Source: DASUPK01 sp963831605
GTDB taxonomy: Bacteria; Actinomycetota; Thermoleophilia; Solirubrobacterales; 70-9
Length of the DNA stretch: 64,000 nucleotides
Reading direction: 5' to 3'
NCBI GenBank assembly: GCA_963831605.1
Contig: CAWHQR010000002.1
Location: 62,001-126,000, forward strand
A program made the position numbers and the translations under genes. This document shows positions 7,702-16,921 of the stretch, piece by piece (within the stretch, counting starts at the first letter, position 1; each line of letters begins with the position of its first letter). Below the pieces are notes generated by a model. It did not search any database, was not told the DNA's origin, and worked only from the letters and a program-made list of their open reading frames with translations.

Positions 7702-9719
7702 TGGCCAATCAAGACGACTCCAAGCCCGAGCAGCGGTTGCTCGACTCGATCGACTCGCCGGCCGATCTGAGGGGTCTCTCCGACGAGGCCCTCCAACAGG
7801 TTGCGCAGGAGGTGCGCGAGCTGATCATCGACACGATCGGCGAGATCGGCGGACACTTCGGCGCCAACCTCGGCACCTGCGAGCTGACCGTCGCCCTGCA
7901 CAGCCTGCTCGACTCGCCCACGGACAAGATCCTCTGGGACGTCGGTCACCAGGCCTATCCGCACAAGATCCTCACGGGTCGCAGGCAGCAGCTCGGGACG
8001 ATCCGCCAGTACGAGGGGCTCGCGCCCTTCTGCTCGGTCTTCGAGTCCGAGCACGACATCATGGGTGCCGGCCACGCCTCGACATCGATCGGCTACGGGG
8101 TCGGCCTCAAGGAGGCGATGCGCAAGGGGATCGGCAAGGACGGCAAGGTGGTCGCGGTGATCGGTGACGGCGCGCTGACGGGCGGGGTCGCCTACGAGGC
8201 GCTTCATCACGCTGGTGGCCTGCAGACGCCGATGGTGATCGTCCTCAACGACAACGGCATGTCGATCTCGCCCAACGTCGGCGCCCTCTCCCGCTACTTC
8301 CAGCGCGTACGCCTGAAGCCGGGTCTCTACCAGGCCCGATCCACAACCGAGGAGCGGCTCACCCAGCTGCCGCTCGGTCTCGGCCGGCGCATCGAGCGGC
8401 TCGGTCCCGAGGTCAAGGCTGCGATCAAGGCGTACTGGGCGCCCGGCCTCTTCTTCGAGGAGCTTGACCTCGCCTACATGGGCGTGATCGACGGCCACGA
8501 CGTGGCGGCCCTCCGACAGGCACTTTCCCAGGCGCTGGAGGCCGACCGGCCAGTGGTCGTCCACATCCACACCGTCAAGGGCAAGGGCTTCAGGCCGGCC
8601 GAGGAGGGCGGCCTCGAGGGGATGGAGAAGTGGCATGCGGCCAAGCCGGGCTCGATCGTCGACGGCAAGGAGGCACCGAAGAAGCCCGTCATACCCGTGA
8701 GCGAGAGCGACTCGCCCGAGAAGATCGAGAAGCTGGAGAAACCGCCCCCCAAGGCGCCGCCGCAGTACACGGCCGTTTTCGCGGACGCGCTCGTCGAGGA
8801 GGCGAAGTCCGATCCGCGGGTGATCGGCATCACCGCCGCGATGGCCGGAGGCACCGGCCTGAACAAGCTTCAGGGCGAGCTCCCGGACCAGTACTACGAC
8901 GTCGGCATCGCCGAGCAGGACGCCGTGCTCTTCGCCTCCGGCCTCGCGATCCAGGGTGCGAAGCCCGTCTGCGCGATCTACTCGACCTTCCTGCAGCGCG
9001 CCTTCGACCAGCTCGTCCACGACGTCTGCCTGCAGAAGCTGAACGTCGTCTTCGCGATGGACCGAGCGGGCCTGGTCGGCGACGACGGCCCCACCCACCA
9101 CGGTTTCATCGACATCTCCTACCTCCGCCAGCTGCCGAACGTCGTGGTGATGGCGCCTCGCGACGAGGCGATGCTCGTCCACATGCTGCGTACCTCGCTG
9201 GCCTACGACGATGGCCCGATCGCGTTCCGCTACCCGCGCGGTGCCGCCGAGGGTGCCCCGATGCCCGACGCGCCGAAGGAGATCGAGATCGGCAGGGGCG
9301 AGATGCTGCTGCCCGGCGAGCGCGTCGCGCTGCTCGGGTATGGCTACGGCGTCCAGGTCGGCCTCCGCGCCGCGGAGATCCTCCGCGGCAAGGGCCTCGA
9401 GCCGACGGTCGCCGACGCCCGTTTCGCCAAGCCACTCGACGGAGACCTGATCTCGAAGCTGGCAGCCGACCACGACCTGCTCGTCACCATCGAGGAGAAC
9501 GTCCTTCCCGGCGGCTTTGGCTCGGGCGTGCTCGAGCACCTGGAGGACGCCTTCGCCGATGGCTCGGAGCGCGCGCACGTCCTGCGGGTCGGCCTGCCGG
9601 ACCGCTATGTCACGCACGGCAAGCCGGCGCTGCTCCGCGAGGAGGTCGGCTTCACCGGCGAGGCGGTCGCCGAGCGGGTACTGGCGGCCCTGGGCACGCG
9701 CGAGACCATCTTCGGATAG
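7701..9719 (+). CDS. dxs: 1-deoxy-D-xylulose-5-phosphate synthase
   Basis: Dxs is the TPP-dependent first enzyme of the MEP isoprenoid pathway, joining pyruvate and glyceraldehyde 3-phosphate. The TPP-binding GDGALTGG is at residues 155-162, followed by NDNGMSIS. The transketolase-like pyrimidine domain carries GIAEQDAV and DRAGLVGDDGPTHHG, and a C-terminal transketolase domain ends the 672-residue protein. Between the first two domains (about 315-355) lies a Lys/Pro/Glu-rich linker (VDGKEAPKKPVIPV... EKLEKPPPKAPP). The ATG at 7701 overlaps the ispA stop. The usual next gene, tlyA, is 15 kb away in this genome. Confidence 0.96.
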   Translation: MANQDDSKPEQRLLDSIDSPADLRGLSDEALQQVAQEVRELIIDTIGEIGGHFGANLGTCELTVALHSLLDSPTDKILWDVGHQAYPHKILTGRRQQLGTIRQYEGLAPFCSVFESEHDIMGAGHASTSIGYGVGLKEAMRKGIGKDGKVVAVIGDGALTGGVAYEALHHAGGLQTPMVIVLNDNGMSISPNVGALSRYFQRVRLKPGLYQARSTTEERLTQLPLGLGRRIERLGPEVKAAIKAYWAPGLFFEELDLAYMGVIDGHDVAALRQALSQALEADRPVVVHIHTVKGKGFRPAEEGGLEGMEKWHAAKPGSIVDGKEAPKKPVIPVSESDSPEKIEKLEKPPPKAPPQYTAVFADALVEEAKSDPRVIGITAAMAGGTGLNKLQGELPDQYYDVGIAEQDAVLFASGLAIQGAKPVCAIYSTFLQRAFDQLVHDVCLQKLNVVFAMDRAGLVGDDGPTHHGFIDISYLRQLPNVVVMAPRDEAMLVHMLRTSLAYDDGPIAFRYPRGAAEGAPMPDAPKEIEIGRGEMLLPGERVALLGYGYGVQVGLRAAEILRGKGLEPTVADARFAKPLDGDLISKLAADHDLLVTIEENVLPGGFGSGVLEHLEDAFADGSERAHVLRVGLPDRYVTHGKPALLREEVGFTGEAVAERVLAALGTRETIFG

Positions 9720-9728
9720 CGCCTCGCC

Positions 9729-10106
9729 ATGGACGCGGCCACGGTCGAGGGGATGTTGCGGCAGCACTTCGACAACTCGCGCAGCGATCCAGAGAACGCT
9801 CACGCCATGTACACGGAGGACGCCGTCCTCGAGTTCCCGCAGTCGGGCGAGCGGTTCGCCGGAGTCGAGAACTTCCGAGAATGGAGAAGCAGCTACCCGG
9901 CTAACACCTCGTTCGAGATCCAGCGGGTGCGGGGCCGAGATGACTTCTGGGTCGCCGAGCTCAGGGTCACCTACGACGGCGGGGCGCCGAACTTCGGCGT
10001 CAGCATCATCCAGGTTCGCGACGGGCGGATCGCCCGCGAGTCGATCTACGTCACCGAGGCCTTCGAGGCGCCTGAGTGGCGGGCTCAGTGGAGAGCCGCC
10101 TCCTAG
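9729..10106 (+). CDS. SnoaL/NTF2-like protein
   Basis: This 125-residue protein has a cone-shaped NTF2/SnoaL fold signature: an N-terminal helix with MYTEDAVLEFPQSGERFAG, a central FRE helix, and strands ending in VRDGRIARESIYVTEAF. Members include small isomerases, hydrolases and binding proteins, and the reaction here is unknown. It starts 9 nt after dxs and probably rides on the same transcript. Confidence 0.75.
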   Translation: MDAATVEGMLRQHFDNSRSDPENAHAMYTEDAVLEFPQSGERFAGVENFREWRSSYPANTSFEIQRVRGRDDFWVAELRVTYDGGAPNFGVSIIQVRDGRIARESIYVTEAFEAPEWRAQWRAAS

Positions 10107-10260
10107 CGGGCGGCGTTCGTTTCACATCGCATTTACTCGGGTACCCTCGCCCTTGTCGGCGAGAGCTCTTGCACAGCGCGCCGCACGGGGGGACAGGGCA
10201 GCGGACCGGTCGGATCCGGTCGGCCACAGCGAGTCCGAGCCCTGGAGGAGAGCGCGCAAG

Positions 10261-10473
10261 ATGGCCTATCTGAAATGTCCCAACTGCGGTCTGACGATGT
10301 TCGACCGCAATCCCCTCACGTCGCCGCGAAACTGCCCCCGCTGTGCACGGCCCAACGGGGCCTCGATCGAGCTCGAGCGGATCTCGAGGGCCGAAGGCGC
10401 CGCGGCCGCGTCGCTGCTCGGCGGGCAACGAGGTGTTCCGCCTGACGCCTCGACTCGCATCAGAGGTTCCTGA
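10261..10473 (+). CDS. Small zinc-ribbon protein
   Basis: This 70-residue protein begins MAYLKCPNCG and has a second pair NCPRC, giving C6-x2-C9 and C25-x2-C28, a treble-clef/zinc-ribbon arrangement. The rest is a short charged tail with no known domain. GGAGG about 12 nt upstream of the ATG supports the start. A TACCCT hexamer near 10141 could be the promoter, with a leader of about 110 nt. The 3' end overlaps the converging GNAT gene by 14 nt. Function is unknown; a nucleic-acid-binding or assembly role is only a guess. Confidence 0.6.
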   Translation: MAYLKCPNCGLTMFDRNPLTSPRNCPRCARPNGASIELERISRAEGAAAASLLGGQRGVPPDASTRIRGS

Positions 10474-10945
10474 CGAGCCGGCGTGCCGGCCCGAACTGGG
10501 TCGTGGCCGGACCTTCATCGACGAAACCCGCCCGCTCGTAGAACGCGAACGTGCGACGGTGCGCGACCACGACGAGGCGCGCGAGGCCGGCCTGGGCGGC
10601 ACGGTGTGTCACGTGGTCGAGGAGGGCACTGCCGATTCCACGTCGCATCGCATGCGGTTCGACGAAGAGGTCAATCAGCTCCGCCTCGTCACCCGCGGGC
10701 CCCCAGGTCGCGAATCCCAGGAGGTCTCCGGCACGATCGGTGGCGACTCGCACGCGGCCCGCCATGACCGCCTTCACCTCGACGCCGAAGATGTCGGGGT
10801 TGGCGTCGAGGTTGGGCCTGTCCTCGGGCCAGATGTAGGACGCGCGGCGATGGATCCCGCGAAGTGCCTCGAGCTCGTCCTCTCGTGCGCCGCGGATGGT
10901 CAGCGAGGAGGGCTCGGTTCTCCGGCGGCACCCGGGCGGGATCAG
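10460..10945 (-). CDS. GNAT-family N-acetyltransferase (start uncertain)
   Basis: The protein has the GNAT core: an N-terminal RGAREDELEALRGIHRRA helix, strand DLLGFATWGP, the acetyl-CoA loop VEPHAMRRGIGSALLDHV and the C-terminal FYERAGFVDEG. Small-molecule or peptide amines are the likely acceptors. No ATG, GTG or TTG is available near the expected N-terminus. The outermost reasonable start is a CTG at 10945-10943 that overlaps the stop of the upstream membrane-protein gene (CTGA), giving 161 aa. A second CTG at 10903 would give 147 aa. The coordinates therefore mark the likely limit and not a firm start. Confidence 0.7.
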   Translation of the reverse strand: MIPPGCRRRTEPSSLTIRGAREDELEALRGIHRRASYIWPEDRPNLDANPDIFGVEVKAVMAGRVRVATDRAGDLLGFATWGPAGDEAELIDLFVEPHAMRRGIGSALLDHVTHRAAQAGLARLVVVAHRRTFAFYERAGFVDEGPATTQFGPARRLVRNL

Positions 10946-11760
10946 GACGCGCTCGCGAACCGCGCTACCAGCGGTGTGCGGCGCAGAGCGTCGAATGCCG
11001 CCAGGGCTCGCGGGGCCAACGCGATCGCCGCGACGTCGAAGAGGACGTAGACCCCGGCGATTCCGCTCGGAGGGTTGCCGGCCGGGAGGGGGGTGTGGGG
11101 CGCAGTGGCGGCCCAATGCCAGGCGCCGATCGACGTGCCGTAGATCTCGAGGAAGCCGACCATCAGGAAGACGCCCGCGTACAGGGTCGCCGTCCGCCCG
11201 CGGAGCAGCACGCAGATCAGAAGCGCGCCGGTGATCGCCCCGAGCGCGTCGGTGCGCCCGAGCAGGACCAGTCCGGCGACGCCCCAGGCCGCGATCAGGC
11301 CGATCACCGCCCAGAGGAAGCCGCGGGCATGGCGGCGAACCGGTGCCGACTGGCTGATGCGGAGTCCCGCCAGGAAGACGAGGCCGTGACCGGGAGGGAC
11401 GAACGCAGGAAGGTTCTCGAGCCGGTAGGTGTAGGCGCCGAGCACAATGGAGCCGAGCACCTCGGCACAGGTGGCGACAACGACCACGAGCAGCGCCCGC
11501 GCGCGGTCCTCGCGGTCGAGGAAGGCGCACGACGCGATCAGGATGCCCCAGGTCGCCGCCCCGAGCAGGAGCTGCTCGTCGGCCGTGGCGAAATGGTCGA
11601 GCGCCAGGAAGGTCGCGATCACGCTGGCGACCATCGCCGCGAAGGGCAGCGGTGCGGTCAGCGGGTGGTTGGCGGCTGGTCTCCCCATCAGTGGAGCGGC
11701 TCTCGCCGCGCGACGGATCCTGCGGTGGATCACGGTGATTGGATCATCCGCGCCGGGCAC
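10942..11760 (-). CDS. Multi-spanning membrane protein of unknown function
   Basis: This 272-residue integral membrane protein has about seven to eight hydrophobic helices (for example PFAAMVASVIATFLAL, ALLVVVVATCAEVLGSIVLG, LWAVIGLIAAWGVAGLVLLG, ATLYAGVFLMVGFLEIYG). It carries a GIAGVYVLFDVAAIAL segment near the C-terminus. I do not recognise the family. The GTG at 11760 is the outermost start; the ATG of MGRPAANH is an alternative that would shorten it by 24 residues. The gene is divergent from the sulfotransferase fusion and is followed, with stop/start overlap, by the GNAT gene. Confidence 0.6.
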   Translation of the reverse strand: MPGADDPITVIHRRIRRAARAAPLMGRPAANHPLTAPLPFAAMVASVIATFLALDHFATADEQLLLGAATWGILIASCAFLDREDRARALLVVVVATCAEVLGSIVLGAYTYRLENLPAFVPPGHGLVFLAGLRISQSAPVRRHARGFLWAVIGLIAAWGVAGLVLLGRTDALGAITGALLICVLLRGRTATLYAGVFLMVGFLEIYGTSIGAWHWAATAPHTPLPAGNPPSGIAGVYVLFDVAAIALAPRALAAFDALRRTPLVARFASAS

Positions 11761-11783
11761 CTGTCAAATGCGAAACTGCCGCG

Positions 11784-13676
11784 GTGATCGAGAGACCGAT
11801 ATTCGTGGTTGCGCCGCCGCGATCGGGAGGCACGGCGCTCTTCCGTTCGCTTGCCCGGGCGCCGGGCGTGTTCAGCGCATCCGCGCCGATCCTCGACGGC
11901 ATCTTCGAGCTCAAGCCCGAGAACCGCGAGTGGGACAGCAACCGGCTGACCGCTGCTGACATCCAGCCGCGCGCCGTGGAGGACCTGCGCAGCGCCCTGA
12001 AGAGCACCCTCGTCGACAGCTCCGGCAACCGGCCCGGGATAGACGCATCCGGCCTGCGGTGGGTGGACGGCCAGCCGCGGAACGCGCTCCGGGTCCCGTT
12101 CCTGGCGGGCGTTGCCCCCGACTCCCAGTTCATCTACATCCACCGCGATCCCGCCGAGACCATCCCGGCCATGCTCAGGGTCTGGGAGGGTGGCAGTCGC
12201 GTCAGCTACGGGGAGCTGCCGGGGTGGGTCGGCCGACCCTGGTCGCTTCCTCTGGTACCGGGCTGGCGCGAGCTCGGGGGGCGGCCGCTGCCGGAGGTGG
12301 TCACCGAGCAGTGGCTTCGACTGACGGGGACGCTCCTCGACGACCTCGAGGCCCTGCCGCCGGAGCGCTGGTGCGTCACTGATTTCAAGACGCTGCTCAA
12401 CGATCCCCAGCGCGAACTCGAACGGATCTGCGAGTTCGTCGCTCTCGAGCCCTCCGAGAACGTCACCCTGCCGCTTCGCTCGCTGCGCGACCAGCTGGCG
12501 GTCTCCGGCGGAATGGATGCCGAGGAGGTACCCGACGAGCTTCGCGAGCTCCTTCCATTGACCGAGCAGCTGGCGGAGCGCTCGAAGGAGCTGCTCGCGC
12601 GGCCCACGACTCCGCCGCGGAGCGCGAAGTGGTCAGCGCCGGCGGACTCGCCGTTGCGCAGCGTGTACACGCAGACCTTTCCGGAATTCCTGAACCAGCT
12701 CGGCAGCTCCCTGCTGGTCTCCACCTATCAGACCGGAAAGCTGATCTGCGCCCGGCACGACGCCGGCCAGCTCAACACGCACTTCCGGGACTTCGCTCGC
12801 CCGATGGGCCTCGCGGTGGCCCCGGGCCGGATCGCGATCGGTACTCGCGCCGAGGTCCTCGACTACCGGAACTTCCCGGCCGTGGCGCCGAAGGTCGAGC
12901 CCCAGGGCAGGCACGACGCCTGCTTCCTGCCGCGGAACAAGCACTTCACCGGGGACATCCGGATCCATGAGATCGAGTTCGCCCAGGGGGAGCTGTGGAT
13001 GGTGGCGACGAACTTCTCCTGCCTGGCCACGCTCGACGCGGAGCACAGCTTCGTGCCGCGCTGGAAGCCGCCCTTCATCTCCCAGCTCGTCTCGGAGGAC
13101 CGCTGCCACCTGAACGGCCTCTGCGTGATCGACGATGAGCCCCGCTACGTCACGGCCCTCGGCGAGACGGACGTCGCGGGCGGCTGGCGCGAGACCAAGG
13201 CGAGCGGGGGAGTCCTGATCGACATCGAGAGCGGCGAGACGGTCCTGCGCGGGCTCTCGATGCCGCACTCCCCGCGCTGGCACGACGGGCGCATGTGGGT
13301 CCTCGAGTCCGGCAAGGGAACGATCTCCGTCGCCGATCTCGAGACGGGCAGCGTCGAGACCGTCGCCGAGCTCCCCGGCTTCACACGAGGCCTGTTCTTC
13401 GCGGGAGGTCTCGCCTTCATCGGTCTCTCGCAGGTGCGGGAGACGGCGACCTTCGGCGGGCTGCCGCTGATGGACAGGCTGGACGAGAGGCTCTGCGGCG
13501 TCTGGGCAGTCAACCCCCAGACCGGGCAGATCGCCGGGTTCCTGCGCTTCGAGGAGCTGGTCCAGGAGGTCTTCGACGTGAAGCTCCTCCCGGGGATTCG
13601 CTTCCCGGAGATCGCCGAGGAGGGCTCGGACGCGTCGACCAACTCCTTCGTTCTCCCCGACGCCGTGACGACCTAG
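11784..13676 (+). CDS. Sulfotransferase fused to a TIGR03032 domain
   Basis: This is a 630-residue two-part protein. The first ~280 residues are a PAPS-dependent sulfotransferase: the 5'-phosphosulfate loop PPRSGGTALFRSL lies near the N-terminus, and FIYIHRDPAETIPAML corresponds to the 3'-phosphate-binding region. From about residue 290 the sequence matches the TIGR03032 family (VYTQTFPEFLNQLGSSLLVS, GRHDACFLPRNKHFTGDIRIHE, CHLNGLCVIDDEPRYVTALG, MPHSPRWHDGRMWVLESG), a predicted beta-propeller-like module of unknown function. The GTG at 11784 is chosen because it puts the sulfotransferase strand directly at the N-terminus; an upstream TTG at 11739 would overlap the divergent gene. The natural acceptor of the sulfate is unknown. 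Confidence 0.82.
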   Translation: MIERPIFVVAPPRSGGTALFRSLARAPGVFSASAPILDGIFELKPENREWDSNRLTAADIQPRAVEDLRSALKSTLVDSSGNRPGIDASGLRWVDGQPRNALRVPFLAGVAPDSQFIYIHRDPAETIPAMLRVWEGGSRVSYGELPGWVGRPWSLPLVPGWRELGGRPLPEVVTEQWLRLTGTLLDDLEALPPERWCVTDFKTLLNDPQRELERICEFVALEPSENVTLPLRSLRDQLAVSGGMDAEEVPDELRELLPLTEQLAERSKELLARPTTPPRSAKWSAPADSPLRSVYTQTFPEFLNQLGSSLLVSTYQTGKLICARHDAGQLNTHFRDFARPMGLAVAPGRIAIGTRAEVLDYRNFPAVAPKVEPQGRHDACFLPRNKHFTGDIRIHEIEFAQGELWMVATNFSCLATLDAEHSFVPRWKPPFISQLVSEDRCHLNGLCVIDDEPRYVTALGETDVAGGWRETKASGGVLIDIESGETVLRGLSMPHSPRWHDGRMWVLESGKGTISVADLETGSVETVAELPGFTRGLFFAGGLAFIGLSQVRETATFGGLPLMDRLDERLCGVWAVNPQTGQIAGFLRFEELVQEVFDVKLLPGIRFPEIAEEGSDASTNSFVLPDAVTT

Positions 13677-13691
13677 GGCATCGGGCCGCGA

Positions 13692-15347
13692 CTAGCGCTT
13701 CCTCTTTTTCTTCTTGCAGTGTTTGGCGGCCGAGGCCGAGTGCTTTTTCGCTTTCCTCTTCCTGCACTTCTTCCTCGGCGGGGTCTGCACGGACGGCGGC
13801 GTCGCCGCCGGCGACTGCGGCGCCTCGGTCGCCTGCAGCTCGACGGCGCCGATGTCGGTGCCGTCTCCGGCGTTGGCGATGGACGGCACATCGAAGGTCC
13901 GCGCGAAGGCGGCGCCCCGCTGGTCGGTGGTCAGGCCGGAGGCGCTGCCCTTGTCGATCGCGGGACTCGTCTGCGCCGGCTTGCGAGTCTGGGTCAGCCC
14001 GCCGTTGCTCGCCAGCGGGCCGAGCTGCGGGTCCTGGCCGAGGATGTTGGAGCTCCCGGCGAGTGTGGCGCCGCCGAGGTTCTGCACGAGATCGAACGAG
14101 CCCGTGAAGGCCCCGTCGAGGTCGGTGTCCCCGAGGACGGCGGCGTTTTTCGTGTTGCCCGCGACGATCGTGCTGTCGATCGGGGTGTCGGGGGCACCGC
14201 CCCCGTCGACGCGCATGATTCCCCCGTTGAGGTACCCGGTGTTGTTTGCCACCGTGGAGTCGGTGACGGTGACGTCATCGCCCGTGGCGATTTCGGCGTA
14301 GATGCCCCCGCCGCCGCTGTTGAAGCCGTTGTACGAGGCCTGGTTTCCGCTGATGGTCGAGTTCTCCACGGCGAGGGAGCTGTAGTAGTCCGCGATCGCG
14401 CCGCCTCCCTCCGCGGATTTGTTCCCGCTGAAGGTGGACCTCGAGATCGTCAGGTCCGGAGCGCCGTTTTCAAGGTGGATGGCGCCGCCGGAATTCCCGA
14501 AGTTGGTCGTGAACGTGGAATCGGTGATCTCGGCGGTGCCGGCCGTATCCCCGGTCAGCGCGATGGCGCCGCCGTTCTGGTCCGAGCTGTTCTGATCGAA
14601 CGTCGAGCGTGCGATGTCGACGTCGCCCGACGCGACGATCGCTCCGCCCAGCGTGTTCGAGTAGTTGCCGGCGACGGTGGAGTCGTGGATGGAGAGGCCG
14701 AACTTCGCCGAGATCGCCCCCGCCACGAAGCCGCCCGAGTTGTTGATGTTGTCGGAGACGGTCGAGCTCTGGACGTTGACCTGCCCGTAGGAATAGACGG
14801 CACCGCCGCCGCCGATCGTGTGGTTGTCGGTCAGGACGTCGTTCGTCAGGTCGAGCGTGGCCGGGTTCGGGTTGTGTACGTAGACGGCACCTCCATAGAT
14901 CCCGGAGCCCTGCCTCAGGGTCAGCCCCTCGATTGAGACTGTCTGGCCGGCCGTGGTCGCATTGACGTCGAAGAGCCGGACGCCCGCGTTGGTATCGGTG
15001 TGCTGGCCGCTGATCGAGAGCGCGGACGGATCCCCCGTGTGGGTGATCTGCACTCCCTCGGTCAGGGGGAGATAGTTGAGCGCCGGGTCGAGATTGATCG
15101 ACCCCGTCAGGCCCGCTGCGAAGACGATGGTGTCCTGCCCGGCGTCGGCGTTCGCCTTCTCGGTCGCCTCGCGCAGGGTGCACTCATCGCCGCCGGTGGC
15201 CTCGCAGCCGTTGTTGGGCAGCGCGTCAGGGGCGGTGTCGGCGGTCGTGTCGACCACGATGTCGGCGGCCGCATGCGCGGGTGCAGCGAGCGCGAAGGCT
15301 GCACCCAGTGAGAGCCCCGCTCCGGTCGCGATGCGCATCCTGCTCAC
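13692..15347 (-). CDS. Secreted right-handed beta-helix protein with Lys/Cys-rich C-terminus
   Basis: This 551-residue exported protein starts at a GTG (15347) placed 8 nt after GGGGAGG. A Sec signal peptide (LSLGAAFALAAPAHAAA) is followed by a CSLREA-type segment (DECTLREATEKANADAGQD). Many parallel beta-helix turns follow (repeats of the type DSTVAGN, NSTISGN, GGAI), then a choice-of-anchor-Q-like end (DIGAVEL). The last 25 or so residues are almost only Lys, Arg, Cys, His and Ser (ending KHCKKKKRKR). Such helices often bind or cut polysaccharide, but no catalytic motif is evident. It probably resides in the cell wall or outside the cell. Confidence 0.85.
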   Translation of the reverse strand: MSRMRIATGAGLSLGAAFALAAPAHAAADIVVDTTADTAPDALPNNGCEATGGDECTLREATEKANADAGQDTIVFAAGLTGSINLDPALNYLPLTEGVQITHTGDPSALSISGQHTDTNAGVRLFDVNATTAGQTVSIEGLTLRQGSGIYGGAVYVHNPNPATLDLTNDVLTDNHTIGGGGAVYSYGQVNVQSSTVSDNINNSGGFVAGAISAKFGLSIHDSTVAGNYSNTLGGAIVASGDVDIARSTFDQNSSDQNGGAIALTGDTAGTAEITDSTFTTNFGNSGGAIHLENGAPDLTISRSTFSGNKSAEGGGAIADYYSSLAVENSTISGNQASYNGFNSGGGGIYAEIATGDDVTVTDSTVANNTGYLNGGIMRVDGGGAPDTPIDSTIVAGNTKNAAVLGDTDLDGAFTGSFDLVQNLGGATLAGSSNILGQDPQLGPLASNGGLTQTRKPAQTSPAIDKGSASGLTTDQRGAAFARTFDVPSIANAGDGTDIGAVELQATEAPQSPAATPPSVQTPPRKKCRKRKAKKHSASAAKHCKKKKRKR

Positions 15348-15447
15348 TCGCCAAACCTCCCCTGTCGATTTAGAGAAAAAGGTATTCCCGGAAGAACGAA
15401 CCGTCAACCATCCGTGGACGGATGAGGACTTCCGTCCGTCTCGTGGC

Positions 15448-15453
15448 TAGGGT
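15448..15453 (+). promoter_or_regulatory. -10-like TAGGGT of the 15.5-kb transporter gene
   Basis: TAGGGT is followed by 7 nt and GTG 15461. This favours the GTG over the upstream in-frame ATG at 15422, which would lie in front of the hexamer. Confidence 0.45.
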
Positions 15454-15460
15454 TGGCGCC

Positions 15461-16912
15461 GTGGAGGGCGCCACGCAGCCGCTCGATCGAGGCACCTGGC
15501 TGGCACTGATCGCGATGGGCTTCGCGGTCTTCGTGATCGCCAACGACTTCTCGGCGATCAACGTCGCGATCCCGCAGATCGAGCACGACTTCCACACGGA
15601 TGTGACCACCGCCCAGTGGGTCGTCAACGCCTACGCGCTCACCTTCGGGGTCCTGATCGTCACCGGTGGCCGGATCGCCGATCTGTTCGGCCGCCGGAGC
15701 TCCTTCATCATCGGCTCCGCGATCTTCGCCTTCTTCTCCGTCCTCGGCGGCGCCGCGCAGAGCGAGGCCTGGCTGATCGCGACGCGGGTGCTGATGGGCA
15801 TCGGCGGCGCACTGATGTGGCCGGCGATCCTCGGGATGACATACGCGGCGCTGCCCGAAGAGCGGGCGGGTCTCGCCGGCGGCTTCATCCTCGGCGCGGC
15901 CGGGATCGGCAACGCGGCCGGCCCCCTGATCGGCGGCGCGCTCACCGACCTGCTCAGCTGGCGCTGGATCTTCTTCCTCAATCTGCCGGTCGCAGCATTC
16001 GCAGTGTTCGTCACATTGCGCGAGATCAAGCAGGACCATCCCGAGCCCGAGGACACGCGGATGGACTACGCGGGCATCGTCACCGTCTCGGTCGGGTTGG
16101 TCTCGCTCCTCCTCGCCTTCGACCAGGTGATCGACTGGGGCTGGGGGGACCCGCGGATCATCGCCCTGCTGGCGCTCTCCGTCACGCTGATCGCGAGCTT
16201 CGTCGTGTTCGAGCGCCGCGCCGGCGACCACGCTCTCGTCCCGCCCGACGTGATGCGCAACCGGGACTTCGCCTACACCTGCGCGGCGATCCTGATGATG
16301 TCCGCCGTGTTCTTCGCGGCGATGCTCTACTTACCCCAGTTGATGATCAACGTGCTCGGCTACTCGGCGATCGGGGCGGGCGCCGGGATGCTGCCGATGA
16401 TGGCGACCTTCGCCGCGGTCTCCTTCGCCGCGGGCAATCTCTACAACCGCTTCGGGGCGAAACCGCTGCTGATCGTCGGCTCCGGCTGCATTGCCCTGGG
16501 GCCGGCGCTGATCGCGCTGCTGGCCGGCAAGGAGACGTTCGGGGCCCTCGTGCCCGGGATGGCGGTGCTCGGCGTGGGGATCGGGCTCTTCTATCCGACG
16601 GCCACCACGGTCGGGGTCACAGCCGTCGATGAGGCGCGCCGCAGTCTCGCCGGAGCGATCATCTACATGTTCCAGATCGCTGGTGGCTCGGTCGGGCTCG
16701 GCCTGACCACCACCGTGTTCATCGGCGCCAGTGATCGCGCCCAGAGCGGAAGCGGCTTCATCGACGGCATCCAGACTGCCTTCACGTTGGATGCCGCAAT
16801 CGCCCTTGGCGGCTTCCTGATCGCGGTATTCCTGATTCAGGGCCGGGTGCATGCGCCGCACCTGCGCCGCCTGCTGCTCGCCGGCCACTCGCCCCGGGGT
16901 CACGGCCCCTAG
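15461..16912 (+). CDS. DHA2-family (EmrB/QacA-type) MFS exporter
   Basis: This 483-residue drug:H+ antiporter-type permease has about 14 transmembrane segments. Visible motifs include NDFSAINVAIPQIEHDF in helix 1, WVVNAYALTFGVLIVTGGRIADLFGRR (motif A) and GAAGIGNAAGPLIGGAL (motif C, typical of exporters). Substrate is unknown. The GTG at 15461 gives the best N-terminus (VEGATQPLDRGTWLALIAMG). The gene is divergent from the beta-helix gene and stands alone. Confidence 0.88.
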   Translation: MEGATQPLDRGTWLALIAMGFAVFVIANDFSAINVAIPQIEHDFHTDVTTAQWVVNAYALTFGVLIVTGGRIADLFGRRSSFIIGSAIFAFFSVLGGAAQSEAWLIATRVLMGIGGALMWPAILGMTYAALPEERAGLAGGFILGAAGIGNAAGPLIGGALTDLLSWRWIFFLNLPVAAFAVFVTLREIKQDHPEPEDTRMDYAGIVTVSVGLVSLLLAFDQVIDWGWGDPRIIALLALSVTLIASFVVFERRAGDHALVPPDVMRNRDFAYTCAAILMMSAVFFAAMLYLPQLMINVLGYSAIGAGAGMLPMMATFAAVSFAAGNLYNRFGAKPLLIVGSGCIALGPALIALLAGKETFGALVPGMAVLGVGIGLFYPTATTVGVTAVDEARRSLAGAIIYMFQIAGGSVGLGLTTTVFIGASDRAQSGSGFIDGIQTAFTLDAAIALGGFLIAVFLIQGRVHAPHLRRLLLAGHSPRGHGP

Positions 16913-16921
16913 GGGACCCGG

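Noticed and set aside
16908..16917. CCCCTAGGGG palindrome at the end of the transporter gene
   Set aside because: It is short, without a T run, and is explained by the coding end and the following GC-rich sequence; not called as a terminator.
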